A DNA stretch of 64,000 nucleotides from an uncultured Flavobacteriaceae bacterium (GCA_947502495.1 CANNAC010000003.1:310001-374000), one strand, 5' to 3'. Numbered from the stretch's first letter, positions 35,069 through 43,952 are shown. The notes: generated by a model not told the origin, from the sequence alone. Numbers and translations: made by a program.

Positions 35069-35671
35069 TTATACTTTATCATGCACTTTAGTATGTATGC
35101 CGTCATTCCATAGCGTTAAAATATCAGTAGCTACTTGTGCACCACTTCCAGAAGCTATTGCAAACTGACTACGCCAACCAGCTAGAGTACCTGCAACATA
35201 TAACCCGTCTTCTATTTTATGATCTATATTTTTCAGCCAAATTCTATCTTTTTCTTTTACAGCTTTAGGATGTGGTTCTATATAATTTTCTAAACCTTTT
35301 ATGCCTAGTAAATTGGTGTAACCAACTGCAATTACTACGCATTTGGTTGGGTATGTTTCTTTGTTTGTAATAACAGTAAAGCCAGTTTCGGTTTGAATAA
35401 TTTCGGAAACCTTCTCGTTGTCTATTTGCGTAACATGAGGATATTGCGTGGTGAGTTGCGTTTTGCCTTCTTCTAATATCGTTGCTCCTGTTGTTCCTGG
35501 TTGTAAACCTAATACATTATTAAATAGCGCATTTTGTAAGTGAGATGTCTTTTGGTGCATGATAATACCAATACGTTTGTTTTTGGCAAAAGCTTTGTTT
35601 TTAGCAGAACCTAAAACTAATGCGCAAGACATTCCTGCTGCTCCACCACCAATAATAAGCGCATCAAACAT
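35069..35671 (-). CDS. NAD(P)/FAD-dependent oxidoreductase (thioredoxin-reductase-like)
   Basis: 200 aa. An N-terminal dinucleotide-binding loop ALIIGGGAAGMSCALVLG and a C-terminal FAD motif EDGLYVAGTLAGWRSQFAIA are present, with CVVIAVGYTN between. There is no CxxC redox pair and no second NADPH domain, so it is about 100 residues shorter than thioredoxin reductase and resembles the single-domain short family of Bacteroidota. The substrate is unknown. It begins at the last base of the upstream 67-aa gene (one-base overlap), so the two are cotranscribed. Confidence 0.85.
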   Translation of the reverse strand: MFDALIIGGGAAGMSCALVLGSAKNKAFAKNKRIGIIMHQKTSHLQNALFNNVLGLQPGTTGATILEEGKTQLTTQYPHVTQIDNEKVSEIIQTETGFTVITNKETYPTKCVVIAVGYTNLLGIKGLENYIEPHPKAVKEKDRIWLKNIDHKIEDGLYVAGTLAGWRSQFAIASGSGAQVATDILTLWNDGIHTKVHDKV

Positions 35672-35874
35672 TAGTTTCTGTTTTTTAATTGTTTGTTTAC
35701 TTTCTTAGAAAGCCTTAAAACTTGTAATAAAGCAATGGCGCATAAAGAAGTGAAAATGGTAATTAGTGCAACTACGCTTTGACCTTCAAAAAGATTACTA
35801 AAATCAATTTGTGTGAGGTTAAAAATAATTAAGGCAGTAGCTATAATCGTGAATATAAGGGTGAATATTTTCAT
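35671..35874 (-). CDS. Small two-helix membrane protein
   Basis: 67 aa with two hydrophobic helices (IFTLIFTIIATALIIFNLTQ; VVALITIFTSLCAIALLQVL) and a basic tail KKVNKQLKNRN. It overlaps the oxidoreductase start by one base. Unknown function; this pair is common in Flavobacteriia. Confidence 0.7.
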   Translation of the reverse strand: MKIFTLIFTIIATALIIFNLTQIDFSNLFEGQSVVALITIFTSLCAIALLQVLRLSKKVNKQLKNRN

Positions 35875-35960
35875 GTGTTTTTATTTATTGTTTTATGGTC
35901 ACAGCTAACATTTATGCAATTCCTTTTATCGGATTAAATCTGCAATCAGAGTTGTTTCCG

Positions 35961-36542
35961 TTATATAAAAAGTGCTTTAATATTGTGTGCAAATAATTTT
36001 ACTGCAATAGCTAAAAGAATAACACCAAATACTTTTCTAATAATGCTAATTCCGTTTTGACCAATAAGCTTTTCAATTCTTGCAGATGTTTTTAAAACAA
36101 TAAAGATAATTAAAACGTTTGCTAAAACAGCAACTATAATATTTTCTATTCTAAACTCTGCACGTAAAGAAAGTAAAGTGGTTAAACTTCCTGGTCCTGC
36201 AATTAATGGAAAAGCTAAAGGAAAAACAGAAGCGGTCATTGCACTATTTTCTTCTTCTTTATATAAAGTGATACCTAGAATCATTTCTAGCGCAATAAAG
36301 AACAAGATAAAAGAACCCGCAACAGCAAAGCTATTTACACCAACACCAATTAATGAAAGTATGTTTTGTCCTAAAAACAAAAATATAATCATAATTACAC
36401 CGGCAATAATAGAAGCTTTTTCGCTTTGTATATGACCTACTTTTTTACGTAAATCAATGATAATAGGAATGTTGCCTATTATGTCTATTACGGCAAAGAG
36501 TATCATAAAGGCTGTAAATATTTCTTTAAAATTAAGTTGCAT
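35961..36542 (-). CDS. MarC-family integral membrane protein
   Basis: 193 aa from ATG 36542 (MQLNFKEIFTAFMILFAVID); an in-frame ATG nine codons upstream is less likely. It has six membrane helices with the MarC pattern: FAVIDIIGNIPIIIDLRKKV, AGSFILFFIALEMILGI and FPLAFPLIAGPGSLTTLLSL. The family is now regarded as of unknown transport function, not antibiotic resistance. Confidence 0.9.
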   Translation of the reverse strand: MQLNFKEIFTAFMILFAVIDIIGNIPIIIDLRKKVGHIQSEKASIIAGVIMIIFLFLGQNILSLIGVGVNSFAVAGSFILFFIALEMILGITLYKEEENSAMTASVFPLAFPLIAGPGSLTTLLSLRAEFRIENIIVAVLANVLIIFIVLKTSARIEKLIGQNGISIIRKVFGVILLAIAVKLFAHNIKALFI

Positions 36543-36656
36543 GATTTTAGTTTTTAAATTTCGGTGCAAATGTCGTTATAAAAAAAGGATTCCTAACATT
36601 AAATAATCGTAAATTTTATGTACTCTAAATGTTAGTTTTTTTGATGCAATATCTAG

Positions 36657-36664
36657 TATATTTG
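36657..36664 (+). promoter_or_regulatory. Possible -7 promoter box
   Basis: TATATTTG matches TAnnTTTG and points toward the DUF3109 gene, 165 bp downstream. A convincing -33 TTG is not at the right spacing. Confidence 0.35.
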
Positions 36665-36829
36665 CCATGCGATATCTTTCATTAAATTACCGTAAATTGT
36701 AAGCGTATTTTTTTGTTTACTAGATTTATAGAAATGAAATATAGTCATCGTTTCGTTTTCGTTTATATTTTAAAGATAAATAAAAAAGCGCAATTAGAAT
36801 TCGTAATTTAATTAAAGAGAAGTAGTTCG

Positions 36830-37399
36830 ATGTTTCAATTAGGAAGAACAATAGTTTCAGAAGATATTATTCAAAAAGATTTTGTGTGTAACTTGTCAGC
36901 ATGCAAAGGTGCTTGTTGTATAGACGGAGATGCTGGAGCTCCTCTAGATAAAGAGGAAGTTAAAATACTAGCGGATATTTATCCGAAAGTAAAACCGTAT
37001 TTACGTAAAGAAGGTATTGCTGAAATTGAAAAACAAGGTACTTCTATTGTTACCGATTTTGGGGATTTAGAAACACCACTAATTAATGGTGCCGATTGTG
37101 CTTATGTGATTTTTGACGATAAAAAAACGGCACTTTGTGGTATTGAAGAGGCATACAATCAAGGAGATATCGATTGGAAAAAACCCGTTTCTTGCCATTT
37201 ATATCCTATTCGTGTGAAAGAATACTCTGAGTTTTCTGCTGTAAATTATGATAAATGGGAAATTTGCGATGATGCTTGTACGCTTGGTGCAGCCCTTCAG
37301 GTTCCTGTATATAAATTTGTTAAGCAAGCTTTAGTTAGAAAGTTTGGCGAAGATTGGTATAGTGAGCTTGAAAAGGTTGCCGATAAAATGAAAAAATAA
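36830..37399 (+). CDS. DUF3109 cysteine-rich protein
   Basis: 189 aa. It matches DUF3109: KDFVCNLSACKGACCIDGDA, NGADCAYVIFDDKKTALCGI, KPVSCHLYPIRVKEY and CDDACTLGAALQVPVYKFVK. The eight or more conserved cysteines resemble the zinc/iron-cluster-binding YkgJ-type CxxCC proteins. It is cytoplasmic, with a role unknown. It converges with the histidine kinase gene; their stops adjoin. Confidence 0.87.
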   Translation: MFQLGRTIVSEDIIQKDFVCNLSACKGACCIDGDAGAPLDKEEVKILADIYPKVKPYLRKEGIAEIEKQGTSIVTDFGDLETPLINGADCAYVIFDDKKTALCGIEEAYNQGDIDWKKPVSCHLYPIRVKEYSEFSAVNYDKWEICDDACTLGAALQVPVYKFVKQALVRKFGEDWYSELEKVADKMKK

Positions 37400-39367
37400 T
37401 TAGGCCGTTCTTAGTTTTATTTCTTGGGTTGGAATTTCTATAATTACTTTTGTTCCGCTCGCTAGATTATTAGCATCATATAAATCGATTATTTCTAATT
37501 TATAATCGTTTGTGAATTGTTTAGAAAAGTTGTCTAATCGTTCTTTGGTAATAGAAATACCAACAGATTTTCGCTTCAATGTTTTTTGTTTATTAATTTT
37601 TTCGGAAGCGACTCTACCAATACCATTATCTGTAATATAAATAGAAACCGCATTGTGTTTGGGTTTTTCAATATGTACGTGAATCTCTTTGTTTTTTGTT
37701 TTAGAAGACAAGCCATGCCATAAAGCATTTTCTAAAAAAGGCTGTAAAATAAGCGATGGTACTTTAATTATTTCGGCATTTACATTTTTATCAATTTCTA
37801 TTTTATATTGAATTTCATTGTCAAAACGAATGTTTTCAATATTCATATAAAGTGTCATGGTTTCTATTTCTTCGGCTAAAGAGATTTCTTTTTCTGTAGA
37901 TGCAACTAGAATTTTTCGAATAAGCTTAGAAAACTTATTTAAGTAGTACACCGCATTTTCCTTTTCATTATTAATAATATAAAGTTTAATAGAGTTTAAT
38001 GTGTTGAATATGAAATGCGGATTCATTTGATTGCGTAACATGTCCTGCTCCAACATGATAATTTGCTTTTCGCTTTTTAAGCTTTTTTGTCGGTTTAATA
38101 CATATAAAATCCCCAGGGTTAATAGTGCTCCAAAGACACTTAGTAAAAGGATTCTTTTGTTTTGTGCTAAGCGCAGTTTTACAATTTCATTCTCACTAGC
38201 GAGCTCTTTTATCTGATTACTTTTCTTTTCACTTTCATATTTAATAACCAAATCATTTACATATTGTAAGTTTCTTTCGTTGGTTACTGTTTGGTCTAAA
38301 GCCACATGTGCTTTGTAGTATTCGTTAGATTTTTTGTAGTCTCCTTTTAATTCGTATAATTCGGAAAGGTATTTATACGCATCAATTTTGGAGCTTACTA
38401 GATTGTAATCGTTAGATTTTTGTAATCCTTTTTTTAGGCTATTTTCGGATGCTTCATATCTATTTTGCTTTAACTGTAGCCATCCTAAATTAATATAAAC
38501 AGGAGCAATGTGGTATTGGTCGTTTAATTCTAATGCTTTTTTTAAAGCAGTGGTAAGCGTCGTTTGCGCTTCTTTGAGTTTTTCTTGTTTGATGTAGATG
38601 ACACCTATACTATTGTTGCATATTACGCGACCAATATTAGAGTTTATTTGGTTGTTGAAATTTAAAGAGGTTTTGTAGTCTTCAAGCGCATCTTCAAGTA
38701 GTCCTTTACTTTCTTTAACATATCCAATGTTTTGATAATTAATGGCTAGTCCTAATTTATTGTCTAAATATTTTTCAATTTTTAAAGACTGATTAAATTG
38801 CATTAGCGCTAAATCATATTGTTTTAAAGCTAAATAAATGTTTCCCATGCTATTTCTGGAAACTGCGATACTTCGTTTTAAATTTATAGATGGATTTTTT
38901 TCGGTTTCTGCAAGATCCAAAGCTTGTTTATGAAAATCTAGTGCGTAGCGAATTAAATCTAATCTTCTATTTACAACACCAAGCATGTTTAAACTGATTA
39001 CTTGTAGCTCTACGTTATTAGATTTTATTGCTAGTTCTTGTGCTTGTTTATGTAGCTCTATTGCTTTGTCGTATTTAGAAGTGTTTCTGTAATAGATACC
39101 TAACATGTTTAAAGCGTAACTTTCTCCTTCTAGATAGTTTGCTGCTTTACTTTTTTTGGATAAGTAATGCATTTTTAAGGTGTCGTTACTAACGGCATCA
39201 AAAAGGGAATATAGCTCTTGGTAGCTATTCGGTTTCTTCTCGGTAATGCTTTTTACCTGAACGTTAAAATTAGTAACTTCTGGTTGTTGTGCATGAAGGC
39301 TATTTACTAATAGTAAAAGGATAATTAGCTTTAAATATTTTAGGGATATAAGTTTTCGTGCTTGCAT
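37400..39367 (-). CDS. TPR-containing LytS-type sensor histidine kinase
   Basis: 655 aa. There is a signal peptide (IILLLLVNSLHAQ) and a periplasmic TPR solenoid of about 8 repeats at residues 60-360 (ALNMLGIYYRNTSKYDKAIE, AINYQNIGYVKESKGLLEDA). One membrane helix follows (ILLLSVFGALLTLGILYVLN), then a His_kinase domain with the phospho-acceptor in RNQMNPHFIFNTLNSIKLYI, and an HATPase domain (LQPFLENALWHGL, ITDNGIGRVAS). It phosphorylates the LytTR regulator encoded 3 bases downstream of its start. The signal is unknown. Confidence 0.93.
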   Translation of the reverse strand: MQARKLISLKYLKLIILLLLVNSLHAQQPEVTNFNVQVKSITEKKPNSYQELYSLFDAVSNDTLKMHYLSKKSKAANYLEGESYALNMLGIYYRNTSKYDKAIELHKQAQELAIKSNNVELQVISLNMLGVVNRRLDLIRYALDFHKQALDLAETEKNPSINLKRSIAVSRNSMGNIYLALKQYDLALMQFNQSLKIEKYLDNKLGLAINYQNIGYVKESKGLLEDALEDYKTSLNFNNQINSNIGRVICNNSIGVIYIKQEKLKEAQTTLTTALKKALELNDQYHIAPVYINLGWLQLKQNRYEASENSLKKGLQKSNDYNLVSSKIDAYKYLSELYELKGDYKKSNEYYKAHVALDQTVTNERNLQYVNDLVIKYESEKKSNQIKELASENEIVKLRLAQNKRILLLSVFGALLTLGILYVLNRQKSLKSEKQIIMLEQDMLRNQMNPHFIFNTLNSIKLYIINNEKENAVYYLNKFSKLIRKILVASTEKEISLAEEIETMTLYMNIENIRFDNEIQYKIEIDKNVNAEIIKVPSLILQPFLENALWHGLSSKTKNKEIHVHIEKPKHNAVSIYITDNGIGRVASEKINKQKTLKRKSVGISITKERLDNFSKQFTNDYKLEIIDLYDANNLASGTKVIIEIPTQEIKLRTA

Positions 39368-39370
39368 ATC

Positions 39371-40111
39371 TTAAAGGCGGTCTAAAAAATCTAATTTACG
39401 TTGTCTAGCAACAGGGATTTTATGGTTGGATTGCATGACAACATAACCTTCCGTTTTGATAAACTCTTTCACTTTGTTTAAGTTTATAATATAGGAATTA
39501 TGAATTCTAAAAAACATTTTGTCTGGTAATAACGCATCTACTTCCTTTAATTTTTTAGTGACTACCAGTTTTTGGTTGTCTTTTAAAATAAGTGTGCTAT
39601 AGTTGCCATCCGATTCAATAAAAATAATATCATCTACATGTAAGAATATGAGCTTTCCGTCTGTGTTAATGGTGATTTTTTGTTTGCTGTTTTCTTCATT
39701 AAACTTATAAAACAATTCTTCTAACTTGTCGTAGTTAATGTTTTTTGTGTTTAAATTTTTAAGCTTTTTAATGGTGCTGCTTAAGTCGTCAGAGTCTATA
39801 GGTTTTAATAAGTAATCAATAGCTTCATGTTTTATGGCTTTAATGGCGTACTCGTCATAAGCAGTGGTGATAATTACAGCAAAATCTTTGTTGGTTAGTT
39901 TTTCTAAAAACTGAAAACCATCCATAGTAGGCATTTGTATATCTAAAAAAAGGCAATCTGGAGTGTTTGCTGTTTTGTTTAAAAAAGATATAGCTAGTTC
40001 CGGACTAGTAAAAGTCTCTATAATTTCTATGTCTTTGCTGAAGTGACCAAGCTCCCAACTAAGACTTTGGATCGCTTTATGTTCATCATCTACTATTACT
40101 GCTTTTATCAT
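39371..40111 (-). CDS. LytTR-family response regulator
   Basis: 246 aa. The receiver domain carries the phospho-acceptor Asp in CLFLDIQMPTMDGFQF, Thr in VIITTAYDEYAIKA and Lys in YLLKPIDSDDL. A LytTR DNA-binding domain follows at residues of about 145-246 (FLHVDDIIFIESDGNYSTLI, FRIHNSYIINLNKVKEF). Partner of the upstream-reading histidine kinase (gap 3 bases). A pair of 18-bp direct repeats with 21-bp period about 110 bp upstream may be its own operator. Confidence 0.94.
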   Translation of the reverse strand: MIKAVIVDDEHKAIQSLSWELGHFSKDIEIIETFTSPELAISFLNKTANTPDCLFLDIQMPTMDGFQFLEKLTNKDFAVIITTAYDEYAIKAIKHEAIDYLLKPIDSDDLSSTIKKLKNLNTKNINYDKLEELFYKFNEENSKQKITINTDGKLIFLHVDDIIFIESDGNYSTLILKDNQKLVVTKKLKEVDALLPDKMFFRIHNSYIINLNKVKEFIKTEGYVVMQSNHKIPVARQRKLDFLDRL

Positions 40112-40430
40112 AATATCAAATATAATAATATAAAATGAGGCTTTAACTTTATTATGTGTAGCTGGTTACTTTTTTTGTATGGCAAGCATAATTTTATGGG
40201 TACTTGGGTTTTGTGGTTGTTTTTCTTACCAACTATACAAAATTTCTTACCAACTATACATTTGTGTATCTGAGTTTTGTATAAAATCTAGATATTAGCA
40301 TTGCTATTAATTGTAAAAAATGATCAATATTAATTTGCTATTAATCGACTTACATAGTTTTGAAAATACTAAAATTATGTAATTATATTGATTGATTTTT
40401 TTAGTTATTTCAGTTAGTTATTTTAGGGAG
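40112..40430. other. Intergenic region upstream of the LytTR regulator
   Basis: About 320 bp, AT-rich. It contains the direct repeats at 40222-40260. No ORF larger than 20 codons is seen. A strong terminator at 40431 on the plus strand with no gene before it hints at a small plus-strand transcript. Confidence 0.4.
40222..40260 (+). promoter_or_regulatory. Two direct repeats, candidate LytTR operator
   Basis: TTTCTTACCAACTATACA occurs twice without mismatch, starting at 40222 and 40243 (21-bp period, two helical turns). LytTR regulators bind direct repeats of about 9-10 bp with two-turn spacing, and the site lies 111 bp upstream of such a regulator. Confidence 0.65.
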
Positions 40431-40462
40431 AAAAACGAGCGTAAAACACGCTCGTTTTTTTT
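40431..40462 (+). terminator. Strong intrinsic terminator without an upstream gene
   Basis: A stem ACGAGCGT / ACGCTCGT with an AAAAC loop and eight T's. The nearest plus-strand gene upstream ends at 37399, so it may end a small RNA. Confidence 0.75.
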
Positions 40463-40477
40463 GTTTTGTAAAATTCT

Positions 40478-40636
40478 TAAAGCCCTTATTTTACTGCTGT
40501 TAACAAAACTTTAAGATATTTAAAACACTGATAATCAAGCGGTTGATTTAATTAGGTAAAATCCTTTGAAATACGTGGTGAATACTAGGTTGTTAAAAAC
40601 TTGTTGACAACGTTTACAAAATACCCTTTCTTTTTT
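40478..40636 (+). repeat. Conserved block upstream of nrdBA
   Basis: Matches the reverse complement of 29301-29459 inside the mobile element in two long blocks (40481-40535 and 40564-40630). The second block contains AATACGTGGTGAATACTAGG and TTGTTAAAAACTTGTTGACA followed by ACGTTTACAAAATACCC. TGTTGACAA matches the complement of the DnaA box TTATCCACA at 7 of 9. It ends about 190 bp before nrdB. Confidence 0.85.
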
Positions 40637-40822
40637 AAGTACAATTGTCAATCTTTGTTGGGGGCAAAAAAACGAAGTAGATTATCTATGTTTTTTTGAA
40701 AAAGGGTTCCTTTTATACACCTACAAAAGGAAATATATAACACGGTTTTACAGATTTATTATTAAGTTTTTGAATGATACATGTCATTCCAAACAACAAA
40801 CTAGCTATTTAATTAAAAGATT

Positions 40823-42097
40823 ATGGAGATTACTCAAATTATTAAAAGGGATTATGAAACAAGTCCTTTTGTTTTAAATAAGATTTCTAATGCCATTGAA
40901 AAAGCAATGCTTTCTGTGAGTAGTGGTAGTAAAGAAGATGCAAATACTATTTCCGTAAATGTTTTGAAAACCTTGTTAGATAGAAAAGAACAAGACTATA
41001 GATATATACCAACGGTAGAGCAAGTACAAGATCTTGTAGAAGAAAAATTAATGGAAAGCGCATTTCATGATGTTGCTAAAGCCTATATCTTATACCGCGA
41101 CGAGCAAACTAGAAATAGAAAAACAAATATTTTTGAAAAGCGTATAAATCTGAAGCCTTACGAATATCCAGAGCTTAACGATTATGTAGATGCGATTAGA
41201 CATTCGTACTGGATTCACTCCGAGTTTAATTTTACTAGTGATATTCAAGACTTTAAAACAAGACTTACTGTTGTAGAGCAAAACGCTATTAAAAATACCA
41301 TGCTAGCTATTTCTCAAATAGAAGTTGCAGTGAAGAATTTTTGGGGAGAAATCTATAATAAATTACCAAAACCAGAAATTGGTTCGGTAGGAGCAACTTT
41401 TGCAGAAAGTGAAGTGCGTCACCAAGATGCATACTCACATTTATTAGAGATATTAGGACTTAACAACGAGTTTAAAAATATAAAGAACAAGCCAGTAATT
41501 ATGCGTCGTGTGCATTATTTAGAGATGGCTTTAAAAAACTCTAAAAGTGAAGACAATAAGGAATATGCAGAATCTATTTTGTTATTCTCTCTATTTATAG
41601 AACATGTGTCTTTATTTTCTCAGTTTTTAATAATCATGGCATTCAATAAGCATAAAAACATGCTTAAAGGAGTTTCTAATGTAGTAGAAGCAACCTCTAA
41701 AGAGGAACAAATCCATGGCGATTTCGGAATCGATATCATCAAAATTATTAAAAGCGAAAACCCAACATGGTTTGATGCTGCACATGCAACACAAGTGCAA
41801 GAATTATGTAAAGAAGCCTTCGAATCGGAAAGTAAAGTTATCGACTGGATTTTTGAAGCAGGAGAATTAGAATTCCTTCCAAAAGATGTTATTAACGAGT
41901 TTATTAAAAACCGTTTTAATAATTCTTTAGAAAGTATTGGGATTGAAAAAGTATTTGAAGTAAACGAAAAATTACTCGTACAAACCGAATGGTTTGATGA
42001 CGAAATTATAGGAACAAAACATGGAGATTTCTTCGTGAAAAGATCTATAAACTATAGCAAAAGAACGAAAAGTATAACTAGCGACGACCTATTTTAA
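40823..42097 (+). CDS. nrdB: Ribonucleotide reductase small subunit with N-terminal ATP-cone
   Basis: 424 aa, about 100 longer than a plain R2. Residues 1-95 are an ATP-cone (IIKRDYETSPFVLNKISNAI, then YIPTVEQVQDLVEEKLM), a domain normally on the large subunit. The R2 fold follows with metal ligands at WIHSEFNF (Glu), ESEVRHQDAY (Glu, His, and Tyr at the radical position), FIEHVSLF (Glu) and TSKEEQIHGDFG (Glu, His). The ATP-cone on NrdB is known from Leeuwenhoekiella, where dATP tetramerises the small subunit and shuts off activity. It forms an operon with nrdA, one base apart. Confidence 0.95.
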   Translation: MEITQIIKRDYETSPFVLNKISNAIEKAMLSVSSGSKEDANTISVNVLKTLLDRKEQDYRYIPTVEQVQDLVEEKLMESAFHDVAKAYILYRDEQTRNRKTNIFEKRINLKPYEYPELNDYVDAIRHSYWIHSEFNFTSDIQDFKTRLTVVEQNAIKNTMLAISQIEVAVKNFWGEIYNKLPKPEIGSVGATFAESEVRHQDAYSHLLEILGLNNEFKNIKNKPVIMRRVHYLEMALKNSKSEDNKEYAESILLFSLFIEHVSLFSQFLIIMAFNKHKNMLKGVSNVVEATSKEEQIHGDFGIDIIKIIKSENPTWFDAAHATQVQELCKEAFESESKVIDWIFEAGELEFLPKDVINEFIKNRFNNSLESIGIEKVFEVNEKLLVQTEWFDDEIIGTKHGDFFVKRSINYSKRTKSITSDDLF

Positions 42098-42098
42098 G

Positions 42099-43892
42099 AT
42101 GAGCAACCAAACAAAACAGAACACCGAAGCAAACGTAAGTCAAGAGGCAAAAGCTTCCAATTATGACGAATTAATTAACGCTAGAAAAGAGGCCAGAAAA
42201 GAAGCCACAAAACAACCAGAGATTAAATGGTTAACAGAAAATAGTCGTAAGTTTTTATCTTCAGGTTACTTAACAGGAGATACAACACCAGAAGAAAGAA
42301 TTAGAGAAATTGCAGAAAGAGCAGAAGACATTCTAAAAATGGATGGCTTTGCAGACAAGTTCTATGGGTATATGGCAGAAGGGTATTACTCTTTAGCTTC
42401 ACCAGTTTGGTCTAACTTTGGTAAAAAAAGAGGTTTACCTATTAGTTGTTTTGGTTCGCATATTGATGATGATATGGGAGATATCCTATATACACAGTCG
42501 GAAGTAGGTATGATGTCGAAATTAGGAGGTGGTACTTCTGGTTATTTTGGTAAACTGCGTCATCGTGGTGCGCCTGTAAAAAATAACGGGGAATCTTCTG
42601 GAGCAGTACATATCATGCAACTTTTTGAAAAAATGGTGGATGTTGTAAGTCAAGGTTCGGTAAGAAGAGGTCGTTTTTCTCCTTATTTGCCAATAGATCA
42701 CAGTGATATTAATGAGTTTTTAGAGATTGGTACCGAAGGGAATCCAATTCAAGAATTAACGCATGGTGTAACTGTTGGTGATGAATGGATGCAAGAAATG
42801 ATTGATGGGGATGCAGACAAAAGAGCAATCTGGGCTAAAGTATTACAACGTAGAGGAGAAATAGGATATCCATATATTTTCTTTAGAGACAATGCAAATA
42901 ATAATGCTGCAGATGTTTATAAAGATAAAAATCATGAGATTTACGCAAGTAACTTGTGTACAGAAATCATGTTACCAACTAATGATAGATGGTCTTTTGT
43001 ATGTGTACTTTCTTCTATAAACTTATTACATTATGATAAGTGGAAAGATACCGATGCTGTAGAAACGATGGTATACTTTTTAGATGCTGTTTTAGAAGAG
43101 TTCATCAGTAAGTTAGAAGTATATAGAGATTCGGATAATAGAGACGATAGACAAACCTTCATGTTCATGGAGAAAGCTTATAATTTTGCAAAAGAAAATA
43201 GAGCTTTAGGTTTAGGTGCTTTAGGATGGCATTCTTTATTACAATCTAAAATGTTGTCTTTTGATAGTGCCGAAGCATTTAGTTTGAATAGTGAAATATT
43301 TAAAACAATTAACGATAAGTCTAAAAGTGCATCCGAAGAATTAGCAAGAGTTTTTGGGGAACCAGAAGTATTAAAAGGATACGGAAGACGTAATACAACA
43401 TTAAATGCTGTAGCACCAACAACATCTTCAGCGTTTATTTTAGGACAAGTATCTCAAGGTATTGAGCCAATTTGGTCTAACATATATGTAAAAGATATTG
43501 CGAAAATTAAAACCACTATTAAAAACCCATTCTTATTAGATCTTTTAGAAGAAAAAGGAATGAATACTAGTGCTATTTGGAAAAGTATTCGTGATTATGA
43601 TGGTTCTGTACAACATTTAGAAGGACTTACAGAACATGAGAAAGAAGTGTTTAAGACCTATTCTGAAATTGACCAAATGACGATTATTTATCAAGCGGCA
43701 AACAGACAGAATCATATCGATCAAGGACAGTCTTTAAATATCATGGTGCATCCAGATATGCCAGTAAAAGATATTAATAAACTGTATGTTACTGCTTGGA
43801 AATTAGGGGTTAAATCCTTGTACTACCAGCACAGTATTAATGCTGCACAACAATTTAAGCAAAAGAAAGAATGTACTAGTTGCGAAGGGTAA
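42099..43892 (+). CDS. nrdA: Ribonucleotide reductase large subunit, no ATP-cone
   Basis: 597 aa, shorter than E. coli NrdA because the N-terminal ATP-cone is absent; it sits on NrdB instead. Catalytic features: first redox Cys in GLPISCFGSHID, the N-x-C-x-E set in YASNLCTEIMLPT, second Cys in WSFVCVLSSINL, the radical-transfer Tyr pair in GVKSLYYQHS, and a C-terminal redox pair KKECTSCEG. It reduces ribonucleoside diphosphates to deoxy forms. Terminator follows at 43925. Confidence 0.96.
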   Translation: MSNQTKQNTEANVSQEAKASNYDELINARKEARKEATKQPEIKWLTENSRKFLSSGYLTGDTTPEERIREIAERAEDILKMDGFADKFYGYMAEGYYSLASPVWSNFGKKRGLPISCFGSHIDDDMGDILYTQSEVGMMSKLGGGTSGYFGKLRHRGAPVKNNGESSGAVHIMQLFEKMVDVVSQGSVRRGRFSPYLPIDHSDINEFLEIGTEGNPIQELTHGVTVGDEWMQEMIDGDADKRAIWAKVLQRRGEIGYPYIFFRDNANNNAADVYKDKNHEIYASNLCTEIMLPTNDRWSFVCVLSSINLLHYDKWKDTDAVETMVYFLDAVLEEFISKLEVYRDSDNRDDRQTFMFMEKAYNFAKENRALGLGALGWHSLLQSKMLSFDSAEAFSLNSEIFKTINDKSKSASEELARVFGEPEVLKGYGRRNTTLNAVAPTTSSAFILGQVSQGIEPIWSNIYVKDIAKIKTTIKNPFLLDLLEEKGMNTSAIWKSIRDYDGSVQHLEGLTEHEKEVFKTYSEIDQMTIIYQAANRQNHIDQGQSLNIMVHPDMPVKDINKLYVTAWKLGVKSLYYQHSINAAQQFKQKKECTSCEG

Positions 43893-43924
43893 TTAGTATT
43901 GTTTATATATAAGTGTTAAGAAAG

Positions 43925-43952
43925 AACCATCTTGAAATATAGGTGGTTTTTT
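43925..43952 (+). terminator. nrdBA terminator
   Basis: A stem AACCATCT / AGGTGGTT (one G-U) and T6, 33 bases after the nrdA stop. Confidence 0.75.

Noticed and set aside
35069-35671. Thioredoxin reductase (trxB)
   Set aside because: It lacks the CxxC pair and a separate NADPH domain and is only 200 aa; only the general FAD oxidoreductase family is supported.
40823-43892. Nrd genes as part of the mobile element or phage-derived
   Set aside because: They lie 10 kb beyond attR, have host-like composition, and match the known Flavobacteriaceae ATP-cone NrdB arrangement.
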